This document shows, one piece after another, positions 40,755 to 50,091 of a DNA stretch of 64,000 nucleotides. This DNA comes from JALZKA01 sp963753385. GTDB lineage: Bacteria > Actinomycetota > Thermoleophilia > Solirubrobacterales > 70-9. Position 1 is the stretch's first letter. The number at the start of each line of letters is the position of its first letter. The translations under genes were made by a program, and so were the position numbers. The DNA is taken from contig CAVWCC010000007.1 of the NCBI GenBank assembly GCA_963753385.1, positions 186,001 through 250,000 on the forward strand, given 5' to 3'. Below the pieces are notes generated by a model, which was not told the DNA's origin, did no database searches, and worked only from the letters and a program-made list of their open reading frames with translations.

Positions 40755-43216
40755 GTCCCGACCGGCCCGAGATCACGCTGGTCGTCGACGGCGTCGAGGT
40801 CAAGGCGCGCGAGGGCGAGATGCTGGTCGACGCCGCCAAGGGCGGGGACGTCGAGATCCCGGTCTTCTGCTACGAGCCGAAGCTCGGCGCGCCGGTGGGC
40901 GCCTGCCGGATGTGCCTGGTGGAGGTCGAGGGCATCCCGAAGCTCCAGACGGCGTGCTCGACCCCGGTGCGCGACGGAATGGTGGTCTACACGCAGACCG
41001 ACCGCGTCCATGAGGCGCAGAACGCGGTTGTCGAGTTCCTCCTCGTCAACCACCCCCTCGACTGCCCGGTCTGCGACAAGGGCGGCGAGTGCCCCCTACA
41101 GGACATCGCGATGGGCTGGGGCCCGGGGCGCAGCCGCGTGACCGATCCGAAGCGGCACTTCCAGAAGCCCGTACCGCTCTCGCCGCTCGTCCGGATCGAC
41201 CGCGAGCGCTGCATCCTCTGCTACCGCTGCGTCCGGTTCAGCCAGGAGGTGGCCGAGGACGAGCAGCTGCAGCTGCTCGGGCGCGGCGCGCGGTCGTACG
41301 TCGGCACCTTCGACTCCCGCCCCTACATCGCGCCGTTCCACGGCAACATCATCGAGCTCTGCCCGGTGGGCGCCCTGACGTCCGAGGCCTACCGGTTCCG
41401 CGCCCGCCCCTGGGACATCGAGGACGCGGGCTCGGTCTGCACGCTCTGCCCGTCGCAGTGCAACGTGAAGTTCACCGTCCGCGACGAGCGGGTGGCGCGC
41501 GTCCTGGCACGGGACAACGCCGCGGTCGACGACGGCTGGCTCTGCGACAAGGGGCGCTTCGGCTTCCAGATGTTCCACTCCGAGGATCGGATCACCGCGC
41601 CGATGGTCCGCCGTGGCGGCGTCCTCGGCCAGGTGAGCTGGGACGAGGCGCTCGACACCGTCGCCGCCGGGTTGCGCGCGACGGGCGCGAGGACCGCAGT
41701 CCTGGTCGGAAGCCAAGCGTCGAACGAGGAGGGTTACCTCCTCCAACGGGTCGCCCGCCAGGCACTCGGCGCTCCGCACATCGACTCGCGCCCCGGGGTC
41801 CCGCTCGACAGCGAGACCGGACGCGCTCTCTCAGCGCCGGAGCTCGGCGCGGCCATGCAGGACATCGATCGCGCGGAGTCGATCCTTCTCGTCGGGGTCG
41901 ATCCGCTCCACACGATGCCGATCCTCGACCTGCGGCTGCGGAAGGCGATGCGGCGTGCGAGCGCCCGAGTGGTGATCGCGTCCGAGCGCCCGACCGCGCT
42001 CGACGGCGGCGCCGAGGAGACGGTGCGCTACGCGCCGGGCGCAGCCGCGGAGTTCCTCGCGGGGCTCGCGGCCGAGCTGGGAAGCGGGGCCGGCGAGGCG
42101 CCGCTCGGGCCCGAGGCCCCGGAGGACATCCAGCGCGTCGCGGGCGAGTTGCGGCCCGGCTCGACCGTCGTCATCTACGGCGAGCGGGTCGGCCGCGGAC
42201 CCGGCGGCGGCGCCGCCATTCGGCACCTGTTGGCATGCGCCGACGCGCTCCGGCTGTCGGAGGACGGCGCCGGGCTGCTCGAGGTCCCGGAGACGGCGAA
42301 CGCTCGCGGCCTGCGCGAGGTCGGCTGTTTGCCGACCGCCGGCCCCGGCTTCTCCGATGTCCCCGCCGGCGGGAACGCCGAGGAGATCAAGCGCGGGCTG
42401 ATCGCCGGCGAGATCGACGGGCTGATCCTCTGGGACGTCGACCCGCTGCGCGAGCTGCCCGACCCGGACGGCTGGAAGGAGGCGCTCGCGGCGGCCGACT
42501 TCATCTGCGAGGTCGGGCTGTTCGGCAACGCCTCCGGCGGCCACGCGGACGTGTTCCTGCCGGGCGAGACCCACGCCGAGAAGGAGGGCACCGTCACGCA
42601 CCCCGACGGCCGGCTCCAGCGCCTGCGCCCGAGCGTGCCCCACCCGGGCGCGACGCGGCACGGCTGGCAGTGGCTCGCCGAGCTCGCCGCCCGCCTCGGC
42701 CACGAGACCGGGATCGACTCGGCGCCCGAGGCGCTCGCCGCGATCGCCGCCGACGTCCCGTTCTACGCCGGCCTGACCCACGAGGAGATCGGCGGCACCG
42801 GCGTGCGCTGGCAGGAGCGCGAGGCGGCGTCGGCTCTCCGCGAATCGAGCGTCGACTTTGTTTCGCCTCAGGCCACCAAGTCGACTCTCGATGGAGGGGC
42901 GGGGGCGAACGGTGGGCTGAGACTTGGGACCTACCGGGACCTGTGGGCTGCCGAGGTCACCGAGCGCTCCCCGGCCCTGCGGTTCCTCCTGCCAAGCCAG
43001 ACCCTGGAGCTCTCCCTCACCGACTCCGAGCGGCTGGGGATACGCCAAGGCGAGGAAGTACACGTCCGCTCCAACGGCCACAGCGTGACGGCCCGCGTTG
43101 CCGTGCGGGAACGCATGCGCCCCGGCGCCGCCTTTCTCATCGAGGGGCTCGCAGAGCAGGGTGCGAACCAGCTGATCGGGTCCGAAACGGTCGAAGTCAC
43201 GAAGGTGGCCGAGTGA
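40751..43216 (+). CDS. nuoG: NADH-quinone oxidoreductase subunit G
   Basis: An 821-residue subunit with N-terminal [2Fe-2S] domain (VGACRMCLVEVEG), a His-Cys cluster domain (CPVCDKGGECPLQD), two-cluster ferredoxin-like domain (CILCYRCVRFSQEV, ELCPVGALTS) and a molybdopterin-oxidoreductase-like C-terminal half. CTLCPSQC followed 27 residues later by GWLC gives the C-x2-C-x3-C-x27-C spacing of the extra N7 cluster known in E. coli and Thermus. GTGA overlap with nuoH. Confidence 0.95.
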   Translation: MSPDRPEITLVVDGVEVKAREGEMLVDAAKGGDVEIPVFCYEPKLGAPVGACRMCLVEVEGIPKLQTACSTPVRDGMVVYTQTDRVHEAQNAVVEFLLVNHPLDCPVCDKGGECPLQDIAMGWGPGRSRVTDPKRHFQKPVPLSPLVRIDRERCILCYRCVRFSQEVAEDEQLQLLGRGARSYVGTFDSRPYIAPFHGNIIELCPVGALTSEAYRFRARPWDIEDAGSVCTLCPSQCNVKFTVRDERVARVLARDNAAVDDGWLCDKGRFGFQMFHSEDRITAPMVRRGGVLGQVSWDEALDTVAAGLRATGARTAVLVGSQASNEEGYLLQRVARQALGAPHIDSRPGVPLDSETGRALSAPELGAAMQDIDRAESILLVGVDPLHTMPILDLRLRKAMRRASARVVIASERPTALDGGAEETVRYAPGAAAEFLAGLAAELGSGAGEAPLGPEAPEDIQRVAGELRPGSTVVIYGERVGRGPGGGAAIRHLLACADALRLSEDGAGLLEVPETANARGLREVGCLPTAGPGFSDVPAGGNAEEIKRGLIAGEIDGLILWDVDPLRELPDPDGWKEALAAADFICEVGLFGNASGGHADVFLPGETHAEKEGTVTHPDGRLQRLRPSVPHPGATRHGWQWLAELAARLGHETGIDSAPEALAAIAADVPFYAGLTHEEIGGTGVRWQEREAASALRESSVDFVSPQATKSTLDGGAGANGGLRLGTYRDLWAAEVTERSPALRFLLPSQTLELSLTDSERLGIRQGEEVHVRSNGHSVTARVAVRERMRPGAAFLIEGLAEQGANQLIGSETVEVTKVAE

Positions 43217-44220
43217 TCTTCGCGGAAGCCACCTTCGCCGAGGCGACCTGGGTGCTGCTGGTCAAGTCGGTGATCATCTTCGCCGTCGTCTTCGCGATCG
43301 TGCCCGTCCTGACGGTGGTGGAGCGCAAGGTCCTCGGCCGGTTCCAGGCGCGCTACGGCCCGAACCGGATCGGCCCGTACGGCCTGGGGCAGCCACTTGC
43401 CGACGCGCTGAAGCTGGTCGGCAAGGAGGCCTACAAGCCGGCGAACGCGCACGGCTTCCTGTGGGCGGCGGCGCCCGCGATCGTGGTCTTCGCCGGCGTC
43501 GCGACCCTGGCGATCTTGCCCTGGGGCGACACGCAGGAGGTCGGCTCGGGCGAGGTCGGGCTCTATGGGATCGACGTCTCGATCGGCGTCCTCTACTTCT
43601 TCGCGTTCGGCTCGATCTCGTTCTACGGACTGCTGCTCGGCGGCTGGGCCTCGGGCTCGAAGTACTCGTTCCTCGGAGCGATGCGATCCGCGGCGCAGCT
43701 GATCTCGTACGAGATCTCCATGGGCCTCGCCCTGCTCGGCGCGGTGATGATGGCGGGCTCGCTCTCGCTCACCGACATCGTCCAGGCGCAGGACGGCGTC
43801 TGGTACGTGATCCCCCAGATCGTCGGCTTCCTCTGCTTCATGGTCGCCGGGTTCGCCGAGTCGAGCCGCGCCCCGTTCGACCTGCCCGAGGCCGACGCCG
43901 AGCTGGTCGCCGGCTACCAGACCGAGTACGGGGGCATGCGCTTCGGCTCGTACATGTTGGCCGAGTACATCGAGATGTTCGTGATCTCCGGGATCGCGGT
44001 GACCTTCTTCCTCGGCGGCTGGATGGGCCCCGGCCCGGGCTGGCTGGACCCGATCTGGATGCTCGTGAAGATCCTCGCGCTGATGTTCGTCTTCATGTGG
44101 GTGCGAGCGACACTCCCGCGCGTCCGCTACGACCAGCTGATGAGCCTCGGCTGGAAGGTCCTGCTGCCCCTGACCACCCTGAACGTCCTCGTTACTGCTG
44201 TACTGGTGACAGTGACCTGA
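43213..44220 (+). CDS. nuoH: NADH-quinone oxidoreductase subunit H
   Basis: A 335-residue membrane subunit forming the quinone entry. Eight or more helices with the family loops ERKVLGRFQARYGPNRIGPY, AMRSAAQLISYEISMGLALL, ESSRAPFDLPEADAELVAGY and QTEYGGMRFGSYMLAEY. GTG 43213 overlaps the nuoG stop; the frame continues far upstream only as a shadow of nuoG. Confidence 0.96.
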   Translation: MIFAEATFAEATWVLLVKSVIIFAVVFAIVPVLTVVERKVLGRFQARYGPNRIGPYGLGQPLADALKLVGKEAYKPANAHGFLWAAAPAIVVFAGVATLAILPWGDTQEVGSGEVGLYGIDVSIGVLYFFAFGSISFYGLLLGGWASGSKYSFLGAMRSAAQLISYEISMGLALLGAVMMAGSLSLTDIVQAQDGVWYVIPQIVGFLCFMVAGFAESSRAPFDLPEADAELVAGYQTEYGGMRFGSYMLAEYIEMFVISGIAVTFFLGGWMGPGPGWLDPIWMLVKILALMFVFMWVRATLPRVRYDQLMSLGWKVLLPLTTLNVLVTAVLVTVT

Positions 44221-44771
44221 TGAGCGACGAGTTCCCATATCTGAAGGACGACTCGATCGTCGAGGTCCAGCGCGGCCCCGACCCGGGTGGTGCCAAGGGC
44301 GCCTACCGCGTTTTCGGCGAGACGCTGCGCGGGCTGAAGACGACGATGGCCAGGTGGGTCGAGGGCCCGGTCACGGTCCAGTACCCGGAGGAGAAGACCC
44401 CGGTCTACCCGCGCTTCCGCGGCCGCCACAAGCTCCATCGCTTCGAGGACACCGGCCTCGAGAAGTGCGTCGGCTGCTCGCTCTGCGCGGCGGCCTGTCC
44501 CGCCGACTGCATCCGCGTGGTCGCCGCCGAAAACGACCCGGCGGACCGGGTCTCGGCCGGCGAGCGCTACGCGGCCGTCTACGAGATCAACCTCGCGCGC
44601 TGCATCTTCTGCGGGTACTGCGAGGTGGCCTGTCCGTTCGACGCGATCACGATGGGCCACGAGTACGAGATGGCCGACTACAACCGTGGCGACCTGATCT
44701 TCACCAAGGAGATGCTCCTCGCCGACTCGGTCGAGCGAACGCCGCTGCGCACTGAGGGCGAGAGCCTCTAG
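44220..44771 (+). CDS. nuoI: NADH-quinone oxidoreductase subunit I
   Basis: A 183-residue ferredoxin-like subunit with two [4Fe-4S] clusters (N6a, N6b): CVGCSLCAAACPADC and CIFCGYCEVACPFDA. The N-terminal amphipathic helix region (GETLRGLKTTMARWVEGPVT) contacts the membrane arm. ATG 44220 overlaps the last base of nuoH. This is the last subunit gene before the 8-kb interruption. Confidence 0.95.
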   Translation: MSDEFPYLKDDSIVEVQRGPDPGGAKGAYRVFGETLRGLKTTMARWVEGPVTVQYPEEKTPVYPRFRGRHKLHRFEDTGLEKCVGCSLCAAACPADCIRVVAAENDPADRVSAGERYAAVYEINLARCIFCGYCEVACPFDAITMGHEYEMADYNRGDLIFTKEMLLADSVERTPLRTEGESL

Positions 44772-44805
44772 CGGGTAATCCTGGTCACCCGTCACACTGC
44801 ACGGC

Positions 44806-45633
44806 GTGAGCCGGAACGGCGTCCAGGTGGTGCGCGAGGCGCTCGCAGCAGTTCAGAGCCGCGACGCCGAGCGGTTCGCCGCGCTGGTCGCGCCCGATGG
44901 TGAGCTGCGGCCTTTGCGAGCGCAGCTCGAGGCGACTGACTACCGCGGGCCCGACGGGGCTCGGCGCATGCTCGCCGACTGGTGGACGCAGTGGGAGCGG
45001 TTCGAGTTCCACCCGGAAGAGCTCCACGAGGTGGGCGACACGGTGGTTCTCCTGGGCCGGATCCAGACGCGAGGAGCGAAGAGTGGAGCGGACATCGATA
45101 CGAGCGTCGGTTGGCATTTCGATCTGCGCGACGGGCTGATCCAGCTCGGCGTCTCGTACTCGGACCCCGCCGACGCATTCCGCGAGTCAGGGATCGGGCC
45201 TACCACCCGGGACGCGGTGGAGGTCGTCCGCCGCCACTACGAAGCGTTCAACACGAACGACCTCGACGGGATCGTGGCCACGCTCGATCCCGGGATCGAG
45301 ATCGCCGGCGGCGACGAGCGGGCCGCGGGCGCCGCGGAGCGGCGCCTGGGGCTCGACGAGGCCCGCGACTTCTTCGCCGGGATCAAGGAGCTGGTCGCCG
45401 ACAACGTGGTCGAGGTGCTCACGCTCGAGGCCTCGCAATCCCTGGTGGTCGCATCGGTACGGCTCCACGGGACGCTTCGCGAGACCGGACGCTCCGGCTC
45501 GGTGCCCGCCGTCCATTTCCTCACGGTTCGCGACGGCCTGATCGCCCGGATCGAGACGTACCGGCCGAACTGGCGGCGCGAGGCCGGAGCGGACGCACCC
45601 TCCCGGGGTGCCCACTCCGGCGCCGCGAACTAG
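44806..45633 (+). CDS. tandem NTF2/SnoaL-like protein
   Basis: A 275-residue protein made of two SnoaL-like units: about 5-130 (VREALAAVQSRDAERFAALV ... WHFDLRDGLIQLGVSYSD) and about 135-260 (VEVVRRHYEAFNTNDLDGIV ... VHFLTVRDGLIARIETY). Each has the typical helix, RDG-L-I strand and closing aromatic. Ligand unknown. It follows nuoI by 34 bp on the same strand and may be co-transcribed, although it is not a complex I subunit. Confidence 0.8.
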   Translation: MSRNGVQVVREALAAVQSRDAERFAALVAPDGELRPLRAQLEATDYRGPDGARRMLADWWTQWERFEFHPEELHEVGDTVVLLGRIQTRGAKSGADIDTSVGWHFDLRDGLIQLGVSYSDPADAFRESGIGPTTRDAVEVVRRHYEAFNTNDLDGIVATLDPGIEIAGGDERAAGAAERRLGLDEARDFFAGIKELVADNVVEVLTLEASQSLVVASVRLHGTLRETGRSGSVPAVHFLTVRDGLIARIETYRPNWRREAGADAPSRGAHSGAAN

Positions 45634-45636
45634 GAA

Positions 45637-45936
45637 CTACGCCGCCGCCGCGGGCTCCGGGTCCGGCCGGACGATCACGGTGTCCGCCACCGGGATCACC
45701 TCGTCGACCGGAAGGTCGGCCAGGTCCCCGTGCTTGCGGATCGCGTCCTCATCGGTCGCCTGGTAGATGCAGACGGTGCCGACCGAGCCGCCGTCCTCTG
45801 AGAGCACGTAGCTGCGGATCCAGCGGACCTCGTCGGGCATGTCCTCGTTCCCGACCTTCGTCGACCGCCCCGCGGCCTCCTCGAGATCGCCGGGCGACTT
45901 CCAGCCGCTTCGGCGCAGGATCACGTAGGTGTTCAT
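45637..45936 (-). CDS. DUF4242 domain protein (SCO4226-like)
   Basis: A 99-residue protein: MNTYVILRRSGWKSPGDLEE, VRWIRSYVLSEDGGSVGTVC-IYQATDEDAIRKHG and DEVIPVADTVI. This matches the DUF4242/SCO4226 ferredoxin-like fold; the Streptomyces member has been reported to bind nickel. ATG 45936 follows a GGGAGG site. Role in this cluster unknown. Confidence 0.8.
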   Translation of the reverse strand: MNTYVILRRSGWKSPGDLEEAAGRSTKVGNEDMPDEVRWIRSYVLSEDGGSVGTVCIYQATDEDAIRKHGDLADLPVDEVIPVADTVIVRPDPEPAAAA

Positions 45937-46015
45937 TCCTCCCCCTTCCAAAGGGTTCGCCAAGGTATGGCGATTCCGACTCTACCCGCGCTGAGTCGCC
46001 CCGGGTAGTGGATCG

Positions 46016-46642
46016 TTACGCGGCGAGCATCCGCTCGAGAGCCTCGCGGTGGTACGGCCACGGGTTGCCGCGGCTGGCGCGGCCCGAGGGGTCGAACTCG
46101 CGCACCAGCGCCAGGCCGGCGACGGTGTTCATCGCCACGGCGAGCTTGCGGTCGAACCCCGGCTCGCCGCCGAGATCGCCCGCGATCTCACGCGCGATCG
46201 ATGCGGTTGATGCGTAGATCCGCCGCTCGACCGGGATCAGGCGCTCGCGCAGCTCGTCGTCGTCCGCGGCGGCGACCCAGAGCTTCGCCGCGACCGTGAA
46301 CAGGGGGCTCGAGAAGTCCTCCCAGAGCATGTCGAGGAGGGCGCGCAGGCGCGTCGCGCGATCGCCCTCGAGCTTCCGCGAGCGCTCGGAGAAGCGCGCG
46401 CCCCGTTGCTCCGCGAGATGCTCGAATGCGCTGGCGACGAGGTCGACCCGGTGCGGGAAGTGGTGCGATTGCGCTCCCTGCGAGACGCCGGCGCGCTCCG
46501 TCACCGCCCGGATCGTGGTGCCGGCGTAGCCGACGTCGATCAGGCTCTCGACAGTGGCGTCGAGCAGGCGCCGGCGCGTCTCGGCGCGACGCTCGGACTG
46601 CGTCCGGCGCCCGGCGGTTTCGTTTGCAGTTCGCCCGGTCAC
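46016..46642 (-). CDS. TetR/AcrR family regulator, likely controller of the adjacent lipid genes
   Basis: A 208-residue repressor with HTH RRRLLDATVESLIDVGYAGT-TIRAVTERAGVSQGAQSHHF and an all-helical ligand domain. The gene lies 52 bp downstream of the MaoC gene on the same strand. A perfect palindrome in the MaoC/thiolase promoter (47605-47622) is its most likely binding site, and an acyl-CoA its most likely ligand; both are inferences from context. Confidence 0.88.
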   Translation of the reverse strand: MTGRTANETAGRRTQSERRAETRRRLLDATVESLIDVGYAGTTIRAVTERAGVSQGAQSHHFPHRVDLVASAFEHLAEQRGARFSERSRKLEGDRATRLRALLDMLWEDFSSPLFTVAAKLWVAAADDDELRERLIPVERRIYASTASIAREIAGDLGGEPGFDRKLAVAMNTVAGLALVREFDPSGRASRGNPWPYHREALERMLAA

Positions 46643-46694
46643 ACGAGATACGCCCTTACCAGGGGGGCAAGCATGCTTTCGCGCCTTACGTCGC

Positions 46695-47561
46695 TCATGA
46701 GATCTCTACCCAGCCATCCTTGATGACCACGGCGCCGGGGTCGTTGCTGGTCTCATAGGCGTAGGCGGCACGGCTATCGCGCTCGCCCGCGGACCAGAGG
46801 CGGGTGGTGATCCTCTGCTCGGGGAGCGCGATGCTCGCAAAGCGCACCGCGAGCCGGCGCAGGCGGGTGGGATCGTCGGGGGCGAAGCTCCTGATCGCCG
46901 CCACCGAGGTGAAGGCCATCGTGCAGAGCCCGTGGATGATGATCCCCGGCAGCCCGACCGACTTCGCGAACTCGTCGTCGAGGTGGATCTGCATCGGGTC
47001 GCCCGACGCCTCCGCGTAGCGGAAGGTCTGGTCAGCGTCGAAGGCCTGCTCGACCTGCGCGTCCGGGTCGCGCTCGCGCAGCGCCTCGTCGAAGCCGTGC
47101 ACGGGGGCATCCTCGCCGACGTCTTCGGCGCCCTGCGCGCCCCGCACGAACGTCGTCGAGTAGCCCTGGGTCACGAGCTCGCCGCCGGCGTCGCGAGTAT
47201 CAGAGCGGACGACCACTGTCACGCCCGAGGAGCGCTGGCGCATGCCGATCGGAGTCGAGGTGGTCTCGAGCTCCATGCCCGGCTCGATCGGCCTGTGGAA
47301 ATGGAAGTCCTGCTCGCCGTGCAGGATCGCGCCGAGCAGCTCGGCCGGGATCACCGAGAGCGCGGCCATGCCCATCGCCTGGAAGGCGGGGACGATCGAG
47401 AACACCGGCGGCGCCAGGTCGCCCGACGCGTGCTGAGCGATGTCGTCGTTGGTCGCGGCGGCGTAGGCGGCGATGCGCTCGCTCTCGACCGCGAACGTGA
47501 CGGGCTTACCCGGCTTGCCGATCGCGTCGGGCCTGAAACCTGGGGCTGCTTGAGTGGTCAT
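46695..47561 (-). CDS. MaoC-type (R)-enoyl-CoA hydratase, double hotdog
   Basis: A 288-residue hydratase-2 type protein. The N-terminal half is a non-catalytic FAS1-DH region-like hotdog (TNDDIAQHASGDLAPPVFSI). The C-terminal half carries the catalytic Asp/His motif in YAEASGDPMQIHLDDEFAKS followed by GLPGIIIHGLCTMAF. It hydrates trans-2-enoyl-CoA, probably of long-chain or sterol side-chain substrates, as in mycobacterial relatives. Divergent from the thiolase gene with 102 bp between. Confidence 0.88.
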   Translation of the reverse strand: MTTQAAPGFRPDAIGKPGKPVTFAVESERIAAYAAATNDDIAQHASGDLAPPVFSIVPAFQAMGMAALSVIPAELLGAILHGEQDFHFHRPIEPGMELETTSTPIGMRQRSSGVTVVVRSDTRDAGGELVTQGYSTTFVRGAQGAEDVGEDAPVHGFDEALRERDPDAQVEQAFDADQTFRYAEASGDPMQIHLDDEFAKSVGLPGIIIHGLCTMAFTSVAAIRSFAPDDPTRLRRLAVRFASIALPEQRITTRLWSAGERDSRAAYAYETSNDPGAVVIKDGWVEIS

Positions 47562-47604
47562 CGCGGTCCTTTCTCTTCGCGCCGTCGGGCCGCGAGCGTA
47601 ACAA

Positions 47605-47622
47605 ACAGAACACTCGTTCTGT
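47605..47622. promoter_or_regulatory. candidate operator, perfect palindrome
   Basis: ACAGAAC-ACTC-GTTCTGT, 7-bp perfect arms around 4 nt, midway between the divergent MaoC and thiolase genes. It is a good TetR-family half-site arrangement. It also contains the GAAC-N4-GTTC core known from Gram-positive LexA boxes, but the neighbouring genes are not DNA-repair genes. Confidence 0.6.
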
Positions 47623-47663
47623 ATCTTTCCCAGGCAACTTCGAACGGAAGGACCGCAGAGGCG

Positions 47664-48875
47664 ATGAGCGCAAAGAACGGCAACCGCACCTTCGTGATCG
47701 GCGTCGGCATGACGAAGTTCGACAAGCCGGGCACAAAGGAGGGCGACTACCCGGAGTGGGCGACCGAGGCCGGCGAGAAGGCTCTCACCGACGCGGGCAT
47801 CTCCTACGACGACGTCGAGCAGGCCTACGCCGGCTACTGCTACGGCGACTCGACCTACGGGCAGCGCGCCGTCTACCAGCTCGGCCTGACCGGGATCCCG
47901 GTCGTGAACGTCAACAACAACTGCTCAACCGGCTCCTCGGCGCTTTACCTCGCCCGGCAGGCGGTCAAGGGCGGCCTCGCCGACTGCGCGCTCGCGGTCG
48001 GCTTCGAGAAGATGGAGAAGGGCTCATTGGGGATGAAGTACACGGACCGCACCCCGGCCCTAGACAAGCACATGATGCGAATGTTCGAGCTGCGCTCGCC
48101 GGAGGAATCGCCGTTCGCTCCGCAGATGTTCGGCAACGCAGGCCGTGACCACATGCAGAAGTACGGCTCCGAGCCGGACCACTACGCCTGGATCGGCTGG
48201 AAGAACCACAAGCACTCGGTCAACAACCCCTACGCCCAGTTCCAGGACGAGTACACGATCGAGGAGATCAAGGACGCGCGGATGATCCACGAGCCGCTGA
48301 CCAAGCTCCAGTGCTCGCCGACCTCCGACGGCGCCGCCTGCGCGATCGTAGCCTCGGAGCGTTACGTCGACGAGCACGGCCTGTGGGACCAGGCGGTGGA
48401 GATCGCGGGCCAGGCGATGGTCACGGACCTCTCCTCGACCTTCGCGGACGACACCGACTGCATCAAGATCGTCGGCTACGACATGTCGAAGGAGGCCGCG
48501 CGCCAAGCCTACGAGGAGGCCGAGGTCTCCGCCGGCGATGTCGACGTCGTCGAGCTCCACGACTGCTTCAGCGCGAACGAGCTGATCACCTACGAGGCGC
48601 TCGGGCTCGCCGAGGAGGGCGAGGGCCACAAGCTGGTCGACGCCGAGGCCACGACGTACGGCGGCTCGGGCCCGGTCGTCAACCCCTCGGGCGGCCTGAT
48701 CTCGAAGGGCCATCCGCTCGGCGCCACCGGCCTCGCCCAGTGCTCCGAGCTCACCTGGCAGCTCCGCGTCAAGGCGGACGCGCGGCAGGTGGACGGCGCG
48801 AAGGTGGCGCTGCAGCACAACATAGGCCTGGGTGGCGCCGCCGTCGTGTCGATTTACAAGCCCGCCAGCGCCTAA
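47664..48875 (+). CDS. SCP-x type thiolase/lipid-transfer protein
   Basis: A 403-residue thiolase-like protein: VVNVNNNCSTGSSALYLARQ carries the nucleophilic Cys, VELHDCFSANELITYEAL and SGPVVNPSGGLISKGHPLGA-TG the second active-site blocks. This is the SCP-x/Ltp branch, which performs thiolytic or retro-aldol cleavage in sterol side-chain and branched-chain degradation. ATG 47664 is preceded by GGAAGGACC. First gene of a + strand run that continues into nuoJ-N. Confidence 0.88.
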   Translation: MSAKNGNRTFVIGVGMTKFDKPGTKEGDYPEWATEAGEKALTDAGISYDDVEQAYAGYCYGDSTYGQRAVYQLGLTGIPVVNVNNNCSTGSSALYLARQAVKGGLADCALAVGFEKMEKGSLGMKYTDRTPALDKHMMRMFELRSPEESPFAPQMFGNAGRDHMQKYGSEPDHYAWIGWKNHKHSVNNPYAQFQDEYTIEEIKDARMIHEPLTKLQCSPTSDGAACAIVASERYVDEHGLWDQAVEIAGQAMVTDLSSTFADDTDCIKIVGYDMSKEAARQAYEEAEVSAGDVDVVELHDCFSANELITYEALGLAEEGEGHKLVDAEATTYGGSGPVVNPSGGLISKGHPLGATGLAQCSELTWQLRVKADARQVDGAKVALQHNIGLGGAAVVSIYKPASA

Positions 48876-48912
48876 CGGCGCTGTCGGGGTTCGCGAAGGA
48901 CGAGGTGATCTG

Positions 48913-50079
48913 ATGATGATGAGCACGGCAGCGCTTCAAACGAGCGGCTTCACCGACGAGCAGCGCGACTTCCAGGCCGCGATCCGCGACTTCTGCCAGC
49001 GCGAGGCCGGGACGTCCGAGCAGCGCGAGCGGCTGACGGAGGGCTACACGGAGCTCCACTCGCAGGAGATCTACGAGAAGCTCGCCGAGCTGGGCTGGCT
49101 CGGGGTCTCGATCGACGAGGCCTACGGTGGCTCGGGCGGCGGCATGGTCGACGCGTGCATCTTCCTCGAAGAGACCATGCACGGCCTGCTGCCCATCGCG
49201 GGCTACGGCGTCAGCCTGATCGTCGCCGGCGCCTACGAGCGCTTCGGCACCGAGGAGCAGAAGCAGGAGATCCTGGGCGGGATCACGAGCGGCCGGGTCG
49301 AGGCGATCGCGATGTCCGAGCCGGAGGCCGGCTCCGACGTCGGCAACCTCTCCTGCCGGGCAGAGCGGCAGAACGGTAGCTTCGTCCTGAACGGCCAGAA
49401 GACGTGGATTTCGGCGGCGCACATCGCCGACCACGTCCTCGTGATCGCACGGTCCGACACGTCGGGGTCGAAGCACGAGGGGCTGACGATGCTCTCGGTG
49501 CCGACCGACGCCGAGGGGATCGAGATCCGGGGCATCCAGACGATGGGCGGCAAGGAAGTAAACGACGTCTTCCTCACCGACTGCCACGTCCCCGAGGAGC
49601 GCGTGCTGGGCCAGGTCGACGGCGGCTGGATGCAGCTGATGGCCGGGCTCAACGTCGAACGCCTGATCCTCGGTGCGAGCGCCCTGGGGATCGCGCAGCG
49701 CGCCTTCGACGACGTGCTCGCGTACATCAAGGAGCGCAAGCAGTTCGGGCGCCCGATCGGCTCGTTCCAGACGATCCGGCACCGGATCGCCGACCTCGCC
49801 ACCGAGCTCGAGGCGACGCGGCTCCTGGTCTACGACGTCGCCCGCAAGGTCGACGCCGATCCGAACCAGCTGTTCCCGCGTGAGGCCTCGATGGTGAAGC
49901 TGAAGACGACCGAGCTCGCCAAGCGCGCGGCCCTCGAGGGCATGCAGATGATGGGCGGCTACGGCTACGCCTCCGAATACGATATGGAGCGCCACGTGCG
50001 CGCCACCCTGGTCATGTCGATCTACGGCGGCACCAACGAGATCCAGCGCGAGATCGTCTCGAAGACCTACGGCCTGTAG
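48913..50079 (+). CDS. acyl-CoA dehydrogenase
   Basis: A 388-residue FAD enzyme that introduces the alpha-beta double bond in acyl-CoAs. Signatures: AMSEPEAGSDVGNLSCRAER, GQKTWISAAHIADHVLVIAR, RKQFGRPIGSFQTIRHRIAD, MQMMGGYGYASEYDMERHVR and YGGTNEIQREIVSKTYGL. The usual catalytic Glu before Gly-Thr is Gly here; a Glu in GLNVERLILG (near residue 250) sits where isovaleryl-CoA dehydrogenase has its base. That suggests a branched- or long-chain substrate. Several ATGs (48913, 48916, 48919) are possible starts. Confidence 0.92.
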   Translation: MMMSTAALQTSGFTDEQRDFQAAIRDFCQREAGTSEQRERLTEGYTELHSQEIYEKLAELGWLGVSIDEAYGGSGGGMVDACIFLEETMHGLLPIAGYGVSLIVAGAYERFGTEEQKQEILGGITSGRVEAIAMSEPEAGSDVGNLSCRAERQNGSFVLNGQKTWISAAHIADHVLVIARSDTSGSKHEGLTMLSVPTDAEGIEIRGIQTMGGKEVNDVFLTDCHVPEERVLGQVDGGWMQLMAGLNVERLILGASALGIAQRAFDDVLAYIKERKQFGRPIGSFQTIRHRIADLATELEATRLLVYDVARKVDADPNQLFPREASMVKLKTTELAKRAALEGMQMMGGYGYASEYDMERHVRATLVMSIYGGTNEIQREIVSKTYGL

Positions 50080-50091
50080 AAGCGCTCCCCA

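Noticed and set aside
41089..43212. A 2.1-kb open frame upstream of and fused to nuoH
   Set aside because: It is the shadow of nuoG in another frame: Arg/Pro/Gly-rich, no domain, and nuoH has a coupled GTG start.
47607..47620. LexA (SOS) box
   Set aside because: The GAAC-N4-GTTC core fits, but flanking genes are lipid metabolism and a TetR gene is in the operon; a TetR operator is more likely.
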